DNA from: Actinomycetes bacterium | GTDB taxonomy: Bacteria > Actinomycetota > Actinomycetes > JAHEKZ01 | Assembly: GCA_024644345.1 (NCBI GenBank) | Contig: JAHELE010000012.1 | Location: forward strand, 1-42,279 | Reading direction: 5' to 3' | DNA length: 42,279 nt | In this document: one piece after another, positions 1 through 8,849 of the stretch | How positions within the stretch are numbered: position 1 is the first letter of the stretch | Layout: each line of letters starts with the position of its first letter | Made by a program: the position numbers and the translations under genes | Notes under the pieces: model-generated | The model's database searches: none | Seen by the model: the letters and a program-made list of their open reading frames with translations, nothing else | What the model was told of the DNA's origin: nothing

Positions 1-190
1 CGAGGTGATCGCCTTCCCGAAGGCTGCGTCTGGGGTCGACCCGCTCACGGGAGCACCGGCTCCGATCACGGAGGCACAGCGGGCCGAGGCGGGCGTGGAC
101 GCCGAGCCGCCCTTGGCATCGACCGCCGAACCCATCGAACCCGGCGAGGCCACCGAGACATCCGCACCGAAGGACCGAGCCACGGGGTGA
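1..190 (+). CDS. aspS: aspartyl-tRNA synthetase, C-terminal end (partial)
   Basis: Only the last ~62 codons are present; the gene runs in from before the window. The frame begins E-V-I-A-F-P-K, followed by an S-G[12 protein letters not shown] stretch. That is the conserved C-terminal active-site region of bacterial-type AspRS, which charges tRNA-Asp (or tRNA-Asp/Asn). After it comes a variable acidic/Ala-Pro tail typical of actinobacterial AspRS. The stop TGA overlaps the GTG start of the next gene (GTGA), so the two are probably translationally coupled. The assignment rests on this motif alone. Confidence 0.8.
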   Translation, partial: EVIAFPKAASGVDPLTGAPAPITEAQRAEAGVDAEPPLASTAEPIEPGEATETSAPKDRATG

Positions 191-1560
191 CCGATCTCTT
201 CGAGTCAGCTGCTGAGGACCGTTCGGGTGGTCCGCTGGCTGCTCGGATGCGGCCGCAGAACATCGACGAGCTCGTCGGCCAGGAGCACCTGCTCGCCCAG
301 CGCTCACCCCTGCGGCGGCTGGTCGAGGGCGACGACCGGGTCGTGTCGTTGATCCTCTTCGGCCCGCCCGGGACGGGCAAGACCACGATCGCCCATCTGG
401 TGAGCCAGGCGACGGGACGACGGTTCGCGCAGCTGTCAGCGGTCACCGCTGGGGTCAAGGATGTCCGGCAGGTGGTCGATGAGGCGCGCCGGCGGCTCGG
501 CATGGGGGAGTCCGAGACCGTCCTGTTCGTCGACGAGGTGCACCGGTTCAGCAAGACGCAGCAGGACGCGTTGCTCCCCGCCGTCGAGAACGGGTGGGTG
601 GTGCTGATCGCTGCCACGACAGAGAACCCGCACTTCGCCATCGTGTCGCCGCTGCTGTCCCGGTCGCTGCTGGTGACGCTGAAGCCGCTCGATGACCATG
701 CCCTCGAGGTGCTGGTCAGGCGCGCCACAACGGACGAGCGCGGTCTGGCTGATGCCGTCACGATCGACGACGAGGCGGTCGACGCCATCGTGCGCCTGGC
801 GGCCGGAGACGCGCGCAAGGCGCTGACGGTATTGGACGCGGCGGCCGCGACAGCGGAGCCGCCGGTCGGCGGGAAGCGGCCGGAGGTGACGGCGGCCGAC
901 GTGGCACGCGCCGTCGACAAGGCAGCGGTGCGGTACGACCGCGACGGTGACCAGCACTACGACGTCACCAGCGCTTTGATCAAGAGCATCCGGGGCAGCG
1001 ATGTCGATGCCGCGCTGCACTACCTGGCGCGCATGATCGAGGCCGGTGAGGATCCGCGGTTCATCGCCAGACGGCTCGTGATCCACGCCAGCGAGGACAT
1101 CGGCATGGCCGATCCCTCGGCACTGCAGACTGCTGTGGCCGCCCTCGAGGCGTCCGCCTTCGTGGGCCTGCCGGAGGCACGGATCCCGCTGGCTCAGGCA
1201 GTGATTCATCTGGCGACGGCTCCGAAGTCGAACGCGGTCGTCGTGGCGATCGACGAGGCCCTGACCGACATCAGAGCCGGGCGGATCGGAGCGGTCCCCG
1301 CGTCCTTGCGGGACGCGCACTACGCCGGCGCCAAGGACCTCGGTGTACAGGGCTACGAGTACCCCCACGACGACCCCAGGGGAGTGGTGCCCCAGCAGTA
1401 CGCGCCGGACGCAGTACACGGCCGGCAGTACTACCGCCCGACGCAGCATGGCTTCGAGCAGACCGTGACGGCGCGACTCGAGCGGATCCGGCCGATTCTC
1501 GCCGGCGATCAAGGTGATGGCGGAGATGACGACATGGGTGCTGACCAGGCGCGGGAGTAG
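187..1560 (+). CDS. rarA: replication-associated recombination protein A (RarA/MgsA AAA+ ATPase)
   Basis: A 457-residue AAA+ clamp-loader-like ATPase that acts at stalled replication forks. The N-terminus has the family signature R-P-x-x-(I/L)-D-E-L-V-G-Q-E-H-L. Walker A is GPPGTGKTT at about residues 59-67 and Walker B is L-F-V-D-E-V-H-R-F. Sensor 1 is A-A-T-T-E-N-P, and the C-terminal RarA tetramerisation region contains H-A-S-E-D-I-G-x-A-D-P. Length is normal for the family. The GTG start overlaps the aspS stop by 4 nt. The last ~20 residues are a variable acidic tail. Family identity is secure; the role is taken from the E. coli/Bacillus orthologues. Confidence 0.93.
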   Translation: MTDLFESAAEDRSGGPLAARMRPQNIDELVGQEHLLAQRSPLRRLVEGDDRVVSLILFGPPGTGKTTIAHLVSQATGRRFAQLSAVTAGVKDVRQVVDEARRRLGMGESETVLFVDEVHRFSKTQQDALLPAVENGWVVLIAATTENPHFAIVSPLLSRSLLVTLKPLDDHALEVLVRRATTDERGLADAVTIDDEAVDAIVRLAAGDARKALTVLDAAAATAEPPVGGKRPEVTAADVARAVDKAAVRYDRDGDQHYDVTSALIKSIRGSDVDAALHYLARMIEAGEDPRFIARRLVIHASEDIGMADPSALQTAVAALEASAFVGLPEARIPLAQAVIHLATAPKSNAVVVAIDEALTDIRAGRIGAVPASLRDAHYAGAKDLGVQGYEYPHDDPRGVVPQQYAPDAVHGRQYYRPTQHGFEQTVTARLERIRPILAGDQGDGGDDDMGADQARE

Positions 1561-1628
1561 AGGGGCGAGGGTGAACCTTTCGGTAGGCTGACAGTTCGAT
1601 CACCAGCCCGCCCGAGGAGTCGCCCCGC

Positions 1629-4292
1629 ATGGAGTCCGCAGAGATCCGCAGCAGGTTCTTGCGCTTCTTCGAGACGCGGGGTCACACCGTCGTTCCGTCG
1701 GCCCCGCTTCCGCTGGCCGACCCGACTCTGTTGCTGGTCAATGCAGGAATGGTGCCGTTCAAACCCTTCTTCCTCGGCGAGCAGACGCCCCCTTACCCGC
1801 GGGCGACGAGCGTGCAGAAGTGCGTGCGCACCCTCGACATCGACGAAGTCGGTAGGACCACGCGGCACGGCTCGTTCTTCCAGATGGCGGGCAACTTCTC
1901 GTTCGGTGACTACTTCAAAGAAGGGGCAATCCCCCTGGCGTGGGAGCTGCTGACCAACTCCACCGGCGACGGCGGGTTCGGATTTGCCGAGGACCGCCTG
2001 TGGGTGACGGTCTACGACGACGACGACGAAGCCGCACAGATCTGGCACCGCGACGTCGGCATACCGACCGATCGCATTCAGCGCCGTGGGCTCAACGACA
2101 ACTACTGGCACATGGGCGTGCCCGGTCCCGGCGGACCGTGCTCGGAGATCTACTTCGACCGCGGTGCCGCCTACGGCAGCGATGGTGGTCCAGTGGTCGA
2201 CGAGGAGCGGTTCCTCGAGGTCTGGAACCTGGTTTTCATGCAGTCCGAGCTGAGTGCCGTGCGCCGCAAGGACGACTTCGACATCGTGGGTGACCTCCCC
2301 GCCAAGAACATCGACACGGGCATGGGTCTTGAGCGGATGGCTGCGCTGCTGCAGGGCGTCGAGAACATCTACGAGATCGACACCATGCGCGCGATCATCG
2401 ACCGGGCGGCCGAGCTGACCGGACGCAAGTACGGCGCCGATCCCGTTGACGACGTCAGGTTCCGGGTGGTCGCCGATCACACCCGAACGGCGCTGATGCT
2501 GATCGGTGACCAGGTCGTACCCGGCAACGAGGGCCGCGGCTACGTGCTGCGTCGCATCATGCGCCGGGTGATCCGCAGCATGAGGCTGCTCGGCTCCTCG
2601 GACGCGACGATCCGAGAGCTGACCGCGGCGGCCATCGAAGCGATGGGGCCGGCCTACCCCGAGCTCGAGATCGAGCGCAGCCGGATCTACACGGTGGCTG
2701 AGGCCGAAGAGGCTGCCTTCGCACAGACACTTCGCACGGGTACCCAGATCTTTGATCTAGCGGCGACCGAGCTCAAGGCATCCGGCGTCCACACAGTGGG
2801 AGGTGACACCGCCTTCCGGTTGCACGACACCTACGGATTCCCGATCGATCTCACGCTCGAAATGGCCAATGAGCAGGGGCTCGCGGTAGACGAGGACGGC
2901 TTCCGTCGCCTCATGGCGCAGCAGCGTGATCGCGCGAAAGCGGATGCGAAGGCGAAGAAGACCGGCCATGTCGATGGAGCCGCATACCGCGCACTGGCCG
3001 ACGTCGCCGGTCGGTCGGACTTCACCGGGTACACCGAGCTCGAGAGCGAGGGCGTGCTGCGCGGCATCCTGTCCGGCGGAGCCATCGTCCCGTCAGCCGA
3101 TCCCGGGACCGAGGTGGAGGTGGTCCTCGACCGCACACCCTTCTATGCCGAGGGCGGCGGCCAGCTGGCTGACGGGGGGACGGTCCGGCTGGCGAACGGC
3201 GCGCTGATCGAGGTCGACGATGTCCAGCAGCCGGTCGAGGGCCTGATCGTCCATCGGGGACGGGTCGTCGAGGGGTCGGCTGAGACCGGGCTCGCGGTGG
3301 TCGGCAGCATCGACGTCGAGCGACGTCGGGCCATCAGCCGGGCACACACGGCCACCCATATGGTGCACAAGGCGATGCGTGAGCTGGTTGGCGACACCGC
3401 CACGCAGGCCGGCTCTGAGAACGCGCCCGGCCGCTTCCGGTTCGACTTTCCGAACGCGGGGGCAGTGCCAACCTCCGTACTCGCCGACGTCGAGCAGAAG
3501 GTGAACGAGGTGTTGATCGACGACCTGGCGGTCACGGCCGAAGTCATGCCGATCGACCAGGCACGGTCGTCCGGGGCGATGGCGCTCTTCGGCGAGAAGT
3601 ACGGCGACTCGGTCCGCGTGGTGAGTGTCGGAGACTGGGCTCGTGAGCTGTGCGGTGGAACGCACGCACACCGCACCGGCCAGCTCGGTGTCATCAAGCT
3701 TCTGGGCGAGTCGAGCATCGGCGCGGGGGTCCGCCGGATCGAGGCACTCGTCGGCCTCGACGCCTACCGCTTCCTGGCCCGCGAGCACACCCTGGTGTCG
3801 ATGCTGACCGAGCAGCTCAAGGTTCCGGCGGCCGACCTGCCGGACCGGGTGGCGACCCTGGTTCAACGTCTGCGCGAGGCCGAGAAGGAGATTGCTGCCG
3901 CCAGACGTGCCCAGCTCGCCGCTGACCTGTCCGACGTGACCACCGCGTCCGAGCGGGTGGGTGACGTCGATCTGTACGCGTTCGCCGCACCCGACGGGCT
4001 CGATGGCGCCGCGTTGCGCGACCTTGCCCTCGCCACGCGAGCCAAGGCGGGTCAGGAACGATCGGCCGTGGTGCTGGTGATGTCGGTGAGTGACGGAAAG
4101 GTGGCGGCCGTGGCTGCCGTCAACGACACCGGACAGGCTGCCGGGCTCGCCGCGCGGGACGTCCTGGCAGCCGCTTTGCCGGCTGTCCAGGGACGCGGCG
4201 GCGGCAAGGCCGATGTGGCTCAAGGCGGGGGCAATGACCCCAGCGGGGTGCCCGCCGCGCTGTCGGCAGCTCGCGCATCGCTCGAGGGGTAG
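1629..4292 (+). CDS. alaS: alanyl-tRNA synthetase
   Basis: An 887-residue class II synthetase that attaches Ala to tRNA-Ala in the cytoplasm. The N-terminal catalytic core holds class II motif 1 and motif 2 features (F-x-M-A-G-N-F-S-F-G-D-Y-F near residues 77-90). The editing domain has the zinc/deacylation motifs H-T-A-T-H and C-G-G-T-H. The C-terminal DHHA1 domain ends in the Gly-rich G-R-G-G-G-K-A-D-V-A-Q-G-G segment. The ATG start gives M-E-S-A-E-I-R-x-x-F-L-R-F-F, the expected N-terminus. A TAGGCT (-10-like) hexamer at 1584-1589 lies 39 nt upstream, so the gene may have its own promoter. Seven bases separate its stop from ruvX. Confidence 0.97.
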   Translation: MESAEIRSRFLRFFETRGHTVVPSAPLPLADPTLLLVNAGMVPFKPFFLGEQTPPYPRATSVQKCVRTLDIDEVGRTTRHGSFFQMAGNFSFGDYFKEGAIPLAWELLTNSTGDGGFGFAEDRLWVTVYDDDDEAAQIWHRDVGIPTDRIQRRGLNDNYWHMGVPGPGGPCSEIYFDRGAAYGSDGGPVVDEERFLEVWNLVFMQSELSAVRRKDDFDIVGDLPAKNIDTGMGLERMAALLQGVENIYEIDTMRAIIDRAAELTGRKYGADPVDDVRFRVVADHTRTALMLIGDQVVPGNEGRGYVLRRIMRRVIRSMRLLGSSDATIRELTAAAIEAMGPAYPELEIERSRIYTVAEAEEAAFAQTLRTGTQIFDLAATELKASGVHTVGGDTAFRLHDTYGFPIDLTLEMANEQGLAVDEDGFRRLMAQQRDRAKADAKAKKTGHVDGAAYRALADVAGRSDFTGYTELESEGVLRGILSGGAIVPSADPGTEVEVVLDRTPFYAEGGGQLADGGTVRLANGALIEVDDVQQPVEGLIVHRGRVVEGSAETGLAVVGSIDVERRRAISRAHTATHMVHKAMRELVGDTATQAGSENAPGRFRFDFPNAGAVPTSVLADVEQKVNEVLIDDLAVTAEVMPIDQARSSGAMALFGEKYGDSVRVVSVGDWARELCGGTHAHRTGQLGVIKLLGESSIGAGVRRIEALVGLDAYRFLAREHTLVSMLTEQLKVPAADLPDRVATLVQRLREAEKEIAAARRAQLAADLSDVTTASERVGDVDLYAFAAPDGLDGAALRDLALATRAKAGQERSAVVLVMSVSDGKVAAVAAVNDTGQAAGLAARDVLAAALPAVQGRGGGKADVAQGGGNDPSGVPAALSAARASLEG

Positions 4293-4299
4293 TCACCAC

Positions 4300-4797
4300 A
4301 TGACCTGGATCCGCGGGGGAGTGTGGGTGGCCGTCGACCCAGGGTCGGTACGCACGGGCGTCGCAGCCTGTGACACCGGTGAGGTACTGGCGTCCCCGGT
4401 CACCACCCTGACCAAGGAGACCGCGATCACCGGGGTCGTCGAGATCGTTCGGGAGCGCGGGGCGGTTGGTGTGGTGGTGGGCCTGCCGATCTCGCTGTCG
4501 GGTGCAGAGGGCACGTCGGCGCGATCGGCGCGTGCCTACGCAGAGGCATTGGCGACGACTCTTGAGGTGCCCGTGTACCTGGTTGACGAGCGGATGACCA
4601 GCGTGGCGGCCGGCGCGGCGCTTCAGGCGGGGGGACACGATGCGCGCTCGGCTCGGCGTGTCATCGACCAAGCGGCGGCTGCGGCACTATTGCAGGGGGT
4701 GCTGGACGCTCGGGTGGCCGGCGGCCATGTCTGCGGGAACGTTCTTGACGGCGGGCTCGGCGAGCGGGTCGTCCCCGTGGAAGGAGAGCAGCCGTGA
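4300..4797 (+). CDS. ruvX: putative Holliday junction resolvase / pre-16S rRNA nuclease (YqgF/RuvX)
   Basis: A 165-residue YqgF-fold (RNase H-like) protein. Acidic motifs are visible in order: V-D-P-G-S-x-R-T-G-V-A near the N-terminus, V-D-E-R-M-T-S in the middle, and I-D-Q-A-A-A-A-A-L-L-Q near the end; they supply the catalytic carboxylates. The reading frame is open further upstream, but ATG 4300 lies just past the alaS stop and gives the expected short N-terminus. Family members mature the 16S rRNA 5' end in E. coli; recombination activity is less certain. The stop overlaps the mltG start (GTGA). The alaS-ruvX-mltG-aroE order is widely conserved in actinobacteria. Confidence 0.9.
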   Translation: MTWIRGGVWVAVDPGSVRTGVAACDTGEVLASPVTTLTKETAITGVVEIVRERGAVGVVVGLPISLSGAEGTSARSARAYAEALATTLEVPVYLVDERMTSVAAGAALQAGGHDARSARRVIDQAAAAALLQGVLDARVAGGHVCGNVLDGGLGERVVPVEGEQP

Positions 4798-5879
4798 GTG
4801 CACCGACCGCTCGTCCTGACGCGACTCATCGGCCTCCGCGAAGCGGCCGACGGCGTCTTGCGCATCCAGCCCTCATCGTTGTGGTACTGCTGGGCCTCCT
4901 CTTCGGCGGTGCCGTGGTGGGGATCCGTTGGCTTGGCTCGTTCTCATCGGCCGACGACTACCCCGGGCCCGGGCAGGGCGAGGTCGTGATCGAGGTCCAG
5001 CCGGGCGACTCGTCAGCTGCCATCGGCGCCACGCTGGCGGAGGCCGACGTGGTGGCCAGCGCCGAGGCCTTCGTCGATGCCGCTGTGGCCGACGACCGGG
5101 CGTTGGGCATCCAGCCGGGATTCTTCAACATGATGCTCCAGATGTCGGCGCAGGGAGCGCTCGATCGACTCCTCGACCCGGACTCCCGGGTCCAGATCGA
5201 TGTGGCGATCCCGGAGGGGCTGCGGTTGGACGACACCGTGGACCGGTTGGCCCAGGCCAGCGAGATCCCGGTGCGCGACTTCGAGCGGGCGCTCGCCAAG
5301 CCGGGAAGACTCGGACTTCCCTCCTATGCGGACGGCAGCGCCGAGGGGTTCTTGTTCCCTGCGACCTATGAGTTCGACCCTGATGTGTCAGCCCAGCAGA
5401 TCCTGCGTGCGATGGTGGATCGCTACCAGCAGGCGGCGACGGATGTCGGTCTGGTCGACGGCGCGGCGGCCGCGGGCTACACCCCCAGAGAGGCGCTGAC
5501 GATCGCCAGCCTCGTGCAGGCCGAGGTCGCTGAGCGCGACTTCGGTAAGGCGTCGCGGGTGGTCGCGAACCGCCTCGAGCTGGGTATGACCTTGGGCTTT
5601 GACTCCACCATCAACTACGCGCTGGGCATCGACGACCTGACGTTGGAGAACGACCAGCTGGCTGTCGACTCGCCCTACAACACCTACGTCAATGTGGGTC
5701 TGCCCCCTGGCCCGATCAACTCACCAGGAGAGGCCGCCATGACGGCAGCTATCGCCCCACCGGCGGGCGACTGGCTCTACTTCGTCGCAGCGGCACCCGG
5801 CAGCGACGTGACCCAGTTCACCGCGGACTACGACGAGTTCTTGCGGTTCAAGGACGAGTTCTACTCCCAGGTGCCGTGA
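4794..5879 (+). CDS. mltG: endolytic murein transglycosylase MltG (YceG-like)
   Basis: A 361-residue single-pass membrane protein that cleaves nascent glycan strands and so terminates peptidoglycan synthesis. A short basic cytoplasmic tail is followed by a transmembrane helix at about residues 26-47. Next come a LysM-like subdomain (E-V-x-P-G-D-S-S-x-x-I-G) and the YceG catalytic domain. The conserved segment L-T-I-A-S-L-V-Q-A-E-V carries the catalytic Glu, followed by V-V-A-N-R-L and the S-P-Y-N-T-Y...G-L-P-P-G-P-I-x-x-P-G motif. GTG 4794 overlaps the ruvX stop by 4 nt, and the stop overlaps the aroE start by 4 nt. Confidence 0.93.
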   Translation: MSAPTARPDATHRPPRSGRRRLAHPALIVVVLLGLLFGGAVVGIRWLGSFSSADDYPGPGQGEVVIEVQPGDSSAAIGATLAEADVVASAEAFVDAAVADDRALGIQPGFFNMMLQMSAQGALDRLLDPDSRVQIDVAIPEGLRLDDTVDRLAQASEIPVRDFERALAKPGRLGLPSYADGSAEGFLFPATYEFDPDVSAQQILRAMVDRYQQAATDVGLVDGAAAAGYTPREALTIASLVQAEVAERDFGKASRVVANRLELGMTLGFDSTINYALGIDDLTLENDQLAVDSPYNTYVNVGLPPGPINSPGEAAMTAAIAPPAGDWLYFVAAAPGSDVTQFTADYDEFLRFKDEFYSQVP

Positions 5880-6739
5880 GCCCGGCTCGTAGGCGGCGCG
5901 CCGCGGTGCTGGGGCATCCGATTGCGCATTCGCTGTCACCGGTCCTCCATCGGGCGGCCTATGCGTCACTCGGGCTGGATTGGTCCTACGAGGCGGTCGA
6001 CGTGCTGCCGCAGGACTTGGGGACGTTCCTCGACCAGCTGGGCCCCGAGTGGGCTGGGCTGTCGCTCACGATGCCGCTGAAAGAGACGGTGATCGGGCTG
6101 CTCGACGAGGTCAGTGACGTCGCCAGCGGAGTGAGAGCGGTCAACACTGTCGTGCTCGCCGACGGACGTCGGGTCGGGCACAACACCGATGTCACAGGGC
6201 TCCAGCAGCTCATCCCCCCTGGTCTTGGCTCCGTCACCGTCCTGGGCGCCGGAGCCACGGCCCGTTCAGCGGTCGCCGCACTTGCTGCCGTCGGTGTGTC
6301 CCACGTCGAGGTCCGGGCGCGACGTCCTGAGGCGGTCGCTGAGCTGTCCGGCCTCGCATCGTCATTCGGACTGGCCGTCGACCATGGGGCGTGGCCGATC
6401 GTCGACGGCGACCTCACCACGGAGGTCGTGATCAGCACGGTGCCGGCGGTGGTGGGATCCGCGCTGTGGGCACCGGGTGGCCCCGGCTTGCTGATCGACG
6501 TCATCTACGACCCGTGGCCGACCCCGCTGGCGTCGGGCTGGTCGTCGGCCGGTGGCGCCGTGGTGGGGGGCCTTGAGCTGCTGGTCCGGCAGGCGGTCGA
6601 GCAGGTCGAGCTGATGTGCGGCCGTCGGCCTGCGCTCGAGGTGCTGCAGGCGGCGGGTGAGGCCGCGCTGGCAGCTCGTGGGGCCGGCATGCCGCACCAC
6701 GAGTCTGCTTCACCGGATATCGCTCAAGAGGAGCAGTAA
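5876..6739 (+). CDS. aroE: shikimate dehydrogenase
   Basis: A 287-residue NADP-dependent enzyme that reduces 3-dehydroshikimate to shikimate. Substrate-binding motif G-H-P-I-A-H-S-L-S-P spans residues 13-22. The catalytic Lys is K69 in L-T-M-P-L-K-E, and Asp is D105 in N-T-D-V-T-G. The nucleotide-binding loop G-A-G-A-T-A-R-S-A starts near residue 124. The GTG start overlaps the mltG stop. This is the first aro gene in the window; the other shikimate genes resume at 23165, beyond the pilus island. A predicted pilus-regulon promoter starts inside its last codons (6723). Confidence 0.93.
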   Translation: MSPARRRRAAVLGHPIAHSLSPVLHRAAYASLGLDWSYEAVDVLPQDLGTFLDQLGPEWAGLSLTMPLKETVIGLLDEVSDVASGVRAVNTVVLADGRRVGHNTDVTGLQQLIPPGLGSVTVLGAGATARSAVAALAAVGVSHVEVRARRPEAVAELSGLASSFGLAVDHGAWPIVDGDLTTEVVISTVPAVVGSALWAPGGPGLLIDVIYDPWPTPLASGWSSAGGAVVGGLELLVRQAVEQVELMCGRRPALEVLQAAGEAALAARGAGMPHHESASPDIAQEEQ

Positions 6740-6749
6740 CGCAGCCGAA
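6723..6749 (+). promoter_or_regulatory. FliA/WhiG-type (sigma-28 family) promoter, site 1, for the Roadblock-DUF4388-GTPase genes
   Basis: CTCAAG at 6723-6728, a 15-bp spacer, then GCCGAA at 6744-6749. The site straddles the aroE stop and lies 63 bp before the Roadblock start codon. It matches five other sites in this island. It also fits the consensus recalled for Actinoplanes missouriensis FliA (CTC[A/C], 15-17 bp, GCCGAA). The sigma factor itself is not in the window. Confidence 0.68.
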
Positions 6750-6812
6750 GCACCCCTTAAGGTCCGGTCGGCGCTCCGATCGGCGACGCGGTTCGATCGC
6801 GAGAGGTGCACC

Positions 6813-7520
6813 ATGTCAGATCCCTACGCCGCCGCACTCAGCGGTGCCGCAGGACGCTCGCTTCAGCTCGACCAGATCCTGTCAGCACTGCTGCGCCAGG
6901 TTCCCGACGTCGAGGCTGCGTCCGTCGTGTCTTTCGATGGGCTGCCGATGGCCTCGGCCCTGCCCCCTGGCATGGACGAGGACCGGGTCGCGGCGATGTC
7001 GGCCGCCTTGCTCTCGCTCGGTGAACGCGCCGCGCACGGGCTGGGCCGCGGCGACCTGTCGCAGGTCTACGTCGAGGGTGACAACGGCACCGTCTTCCTG
7101 GTCAGCGCCGATGACGAGGCAGTGCTGGTTGCTGTCGGTCGGGTCGGCGCCAAGGTCGGTCTGATGCTGTACGAGGTCAAGCAGGCCGCGGCAGCGGTTG
7201 GTACCGCCCTGCGTGTCGAGGCCGAGCCGCTGGTGCCTCTGGTACCGGTAGCTGCCCAGCCGGTGCCCGCTCCGACCGTGCCGGAACCTCAGATCCCAGA
7301 GCCCGCGCAGCAGGTGCAGATGCAGGCGACTCAGCCGGTGCAGCAGGTGCAGCCGGAGCCCGCTCAGCAGTCCGCTGCCCCCCAGATGCCAGTCGCGCAG
7401 GACGTCGAGCAACCCGGGGGTGAGGACTCGGCGGGTGACCGTTACCCGCAGCTGCCCCCCGTCCAGCCAGACGATCGTCGGCCCGCCGTGGTCGCGTCCG
7501 ACGGCAGCTCCTGGTCCTGA
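6813..7520 (+). CDS. Roadblock/LC7 domain protein with Pro/Gln-rich tail
   Basis: 235 residues from ATG 6813, preceded by GAGAGG. Residues 1-~125 form a Roadblock/LC7 domain: an N-terminal helix with L-D-Q-I-L-S-A-L-L-R-Q-V-P-D-V, then S-V-V-S-F-D-G-L-P-M-A-S-A-L-P, and a later G-x-V-F-L-V-S-A-D-D-E-A-V-L-V-A-V strand pair. Residues ~140-235 are low-complexity Pro/Gln/Val, probably disordered. Roadblock proteins such as MglB and CvnB are partners or GAPs of small Ras-like GTPases, and such a GTPase is encoded two genes downstream. The predicted role is regulation of that GTPase in pilus control; this is inference from domain and context. Confidence 0.82.
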   Translation: MSDPYAAALSGAAGRSLQLDQILSALLRQVPDVEAASVVSFDGLPMASALPPGMDEDRVAAMSAALLSLGERAAHGLGRGDLSQVYVEGDNGTVFLVSADDEAVLVAVGRVGAKVGLMLYEVKQAAAAVGTALRVEAEPLVPLVPVAAQPVPAPTVPEPQIPEPAQQVQMQATQPVQQVQPEPAQQSAAPQMPVAQDVEQPGGEDSAGDRYPQLPPVQPDDRRPAVVASDGSSWS

Positions 7521-7576
7521 TCGGCCCTCTGCCCTAGTCCGCGCCCGCCCCCGTTCCCGAAGGATCGTGACCTGAC

Positions 7577-8848
7577 GTGAAGCTCGAAGGTTCGCTCGAC
7601 GCCTTCAGTCTTCCGGACGTCTTCCAGCTCTTGAGCCTGACGAAGAAGTCCGGGGGACTTCACCTGACCAACGGTCAGGTGTCAGGCGTTGTCTACTTCT
7701 CCACCGGTGCGGTCACCGGAGCAGTGTCCGACCTCGAGAGGCAGGCACTGGCGCGGCGTCTCGTGGGCCTAGGGGCAGTCGACGACTCCGCGCTGCGCAG
7801 GGCCGTCGAACGAGCCGCTGCCGACGGCGCCGGGGTCGCACGCGCCCTGCTGGAAGCGGGTGCCGTGGACGGAGCGCTCGTGCAAAGGCTCGCTATGGAG
7901 CAGGCTGTGGACGCGGTCTTCGACCTGCTGCGCTGGCCCAACGGCGACTTCTCGTTCGGGATGGGGGACGAGAACCCCGATGACGTCGGACTGGCTGTCG
8001 CGGCTGACCAGATCGTCGGCGAAGCGACGTCACGGCGTGACGGGTGGGAGTCGCTGTCACGGATGATTCCCAGCCCGGATGTCGTGCTCACCATGCCGGT
8101 GGTGCTGCCGGAGGACACCGCCATCGACCCCGAGTCGTGGGCGCTGCTCTCGCTGATCGACGGCGTTCGCTCCGTCGGAGACCTGGTCGACGTCTCAGGG
8201 GCGGGCCAGTACAGCGTCGTCTCCACACTCTCCACCCTGATCCAGCGCGGACTCCTCGTGTTGAAAGACGAGGAGAGTCTGGACCACGTGTCACTGGTCA
8301 GGCGGCGTCAGCAGCTGCTCACGCCGCTCGAGCAGGCACTGGTCGAGGCAGCCTCGCCCGAACCGGCCGGCGCCGACGTCCCCGCACAGCCTGGTGCCAT
8401 CCCGGGCGCTGTGGTTCCGGACGCCACCATCCCGGCCACCGCGGGTGGGCTGCTGCCTCCGGTCGCCCCCGATGCGCCGATGGCTGCGCCGACCGGTGCA
8501 CCGGTCGCCCCGGCGGCGGCAGCAGCTGCAGCCGGACACCTACCGGGTGCCCACGCCCCGAACGACGTTGTTCCACCGCGTCCTGAGCCCTTCTTGCCCA
8601 AACGCGACGTCGACCACCCAGAGCCCGCCCGCGCGCCAGGCTTTGCACCGCCGGCGCCTGCTGGCTCCGCAACGACATCGTCCCAGAGCGAACCAGCCGT
8701 TTCCGGAGGTCTGACACCCGGGGGAGCGGGCGGTGTAGCCGGGGTGGCCACTGCGACTGCACCTGCGGCAGAAGGTGCCATCGAACGTGATCCAACCGTC
8801 AACCGCAGCCTGATGCTGCGACTCATCGCCGGCGTCCGGGGGCTCTGA
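7577..8848 (+). CDS. DUF4388 (PATAN-like) domain protein
   Basis: 423 residues from GTG 7577, preceded by GAAGGA at 7559-7564. Residues 1-~150 match the DUF4388/PATAN fold, opening M-K-L-E-G-S-L-D-A-F-S-L-P-D-V-F-Q-L-L. A winged-helix-like segment follows at about 180-245 (L-L-S-L-I-D-G-V-R-S-V-G-D-L). Then comes a long Pro/Ala-rich, probably disordered linker (about 265-405). The last 16 residues, beginning V-N-R-S-L-M-L-R-L, form a basic amphipathic end that looks conserved. PATAN proteins of cyanobacteria bind the PilB motor, so a role in pilus motor control is plausible. The GTPase gene starts 1 nt after the stop. Confidence 0.8.
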   Translation: MKLEGSLDAFSLPDVFQLLSLTKKSGGLHLTNGQVSGVVYFSTGAVTGAVSDLERQALARRLVGLGAVDDSALRRAVERAAADGAGVARALLEAGAVDGALVQRLAMEQAVDAVFDLLRWPNGDFSFGMGDENPDDVGLAVAADQIVGEATSRRDGWESLSRMIPSPDVVLTMPVVLPEDTAIDPESWALLSLIDGVRSVGDLVDVSGAGQYSVVSTLSTLIQRGLLVLKDEESLDHVSLVRRRQQLLTPLEQALVEAASPEPAGADVPAQPGAIPGAVVPDATIPATAGGLLPPVAPDAPMAAPTGAPVAPAAAAAAAGHLPGAHAPNDVVPPRPEPFLPKRDVDHPEPARAPGFAPPAPAGSATTSSQSEPAVSGGLTPGGAGGVAGVATATAPAAEGAIERDPTVNRSLMLRLIAGVRGL

Positions 8849-8849
8849 C

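Noticed and set aside
3818-3842. CTCAAG followed by GCCGAC inside alaS as a seventh sigma-28-type site
   Set aside because: Only 9 bp separates the two elements, and no gene start follows.
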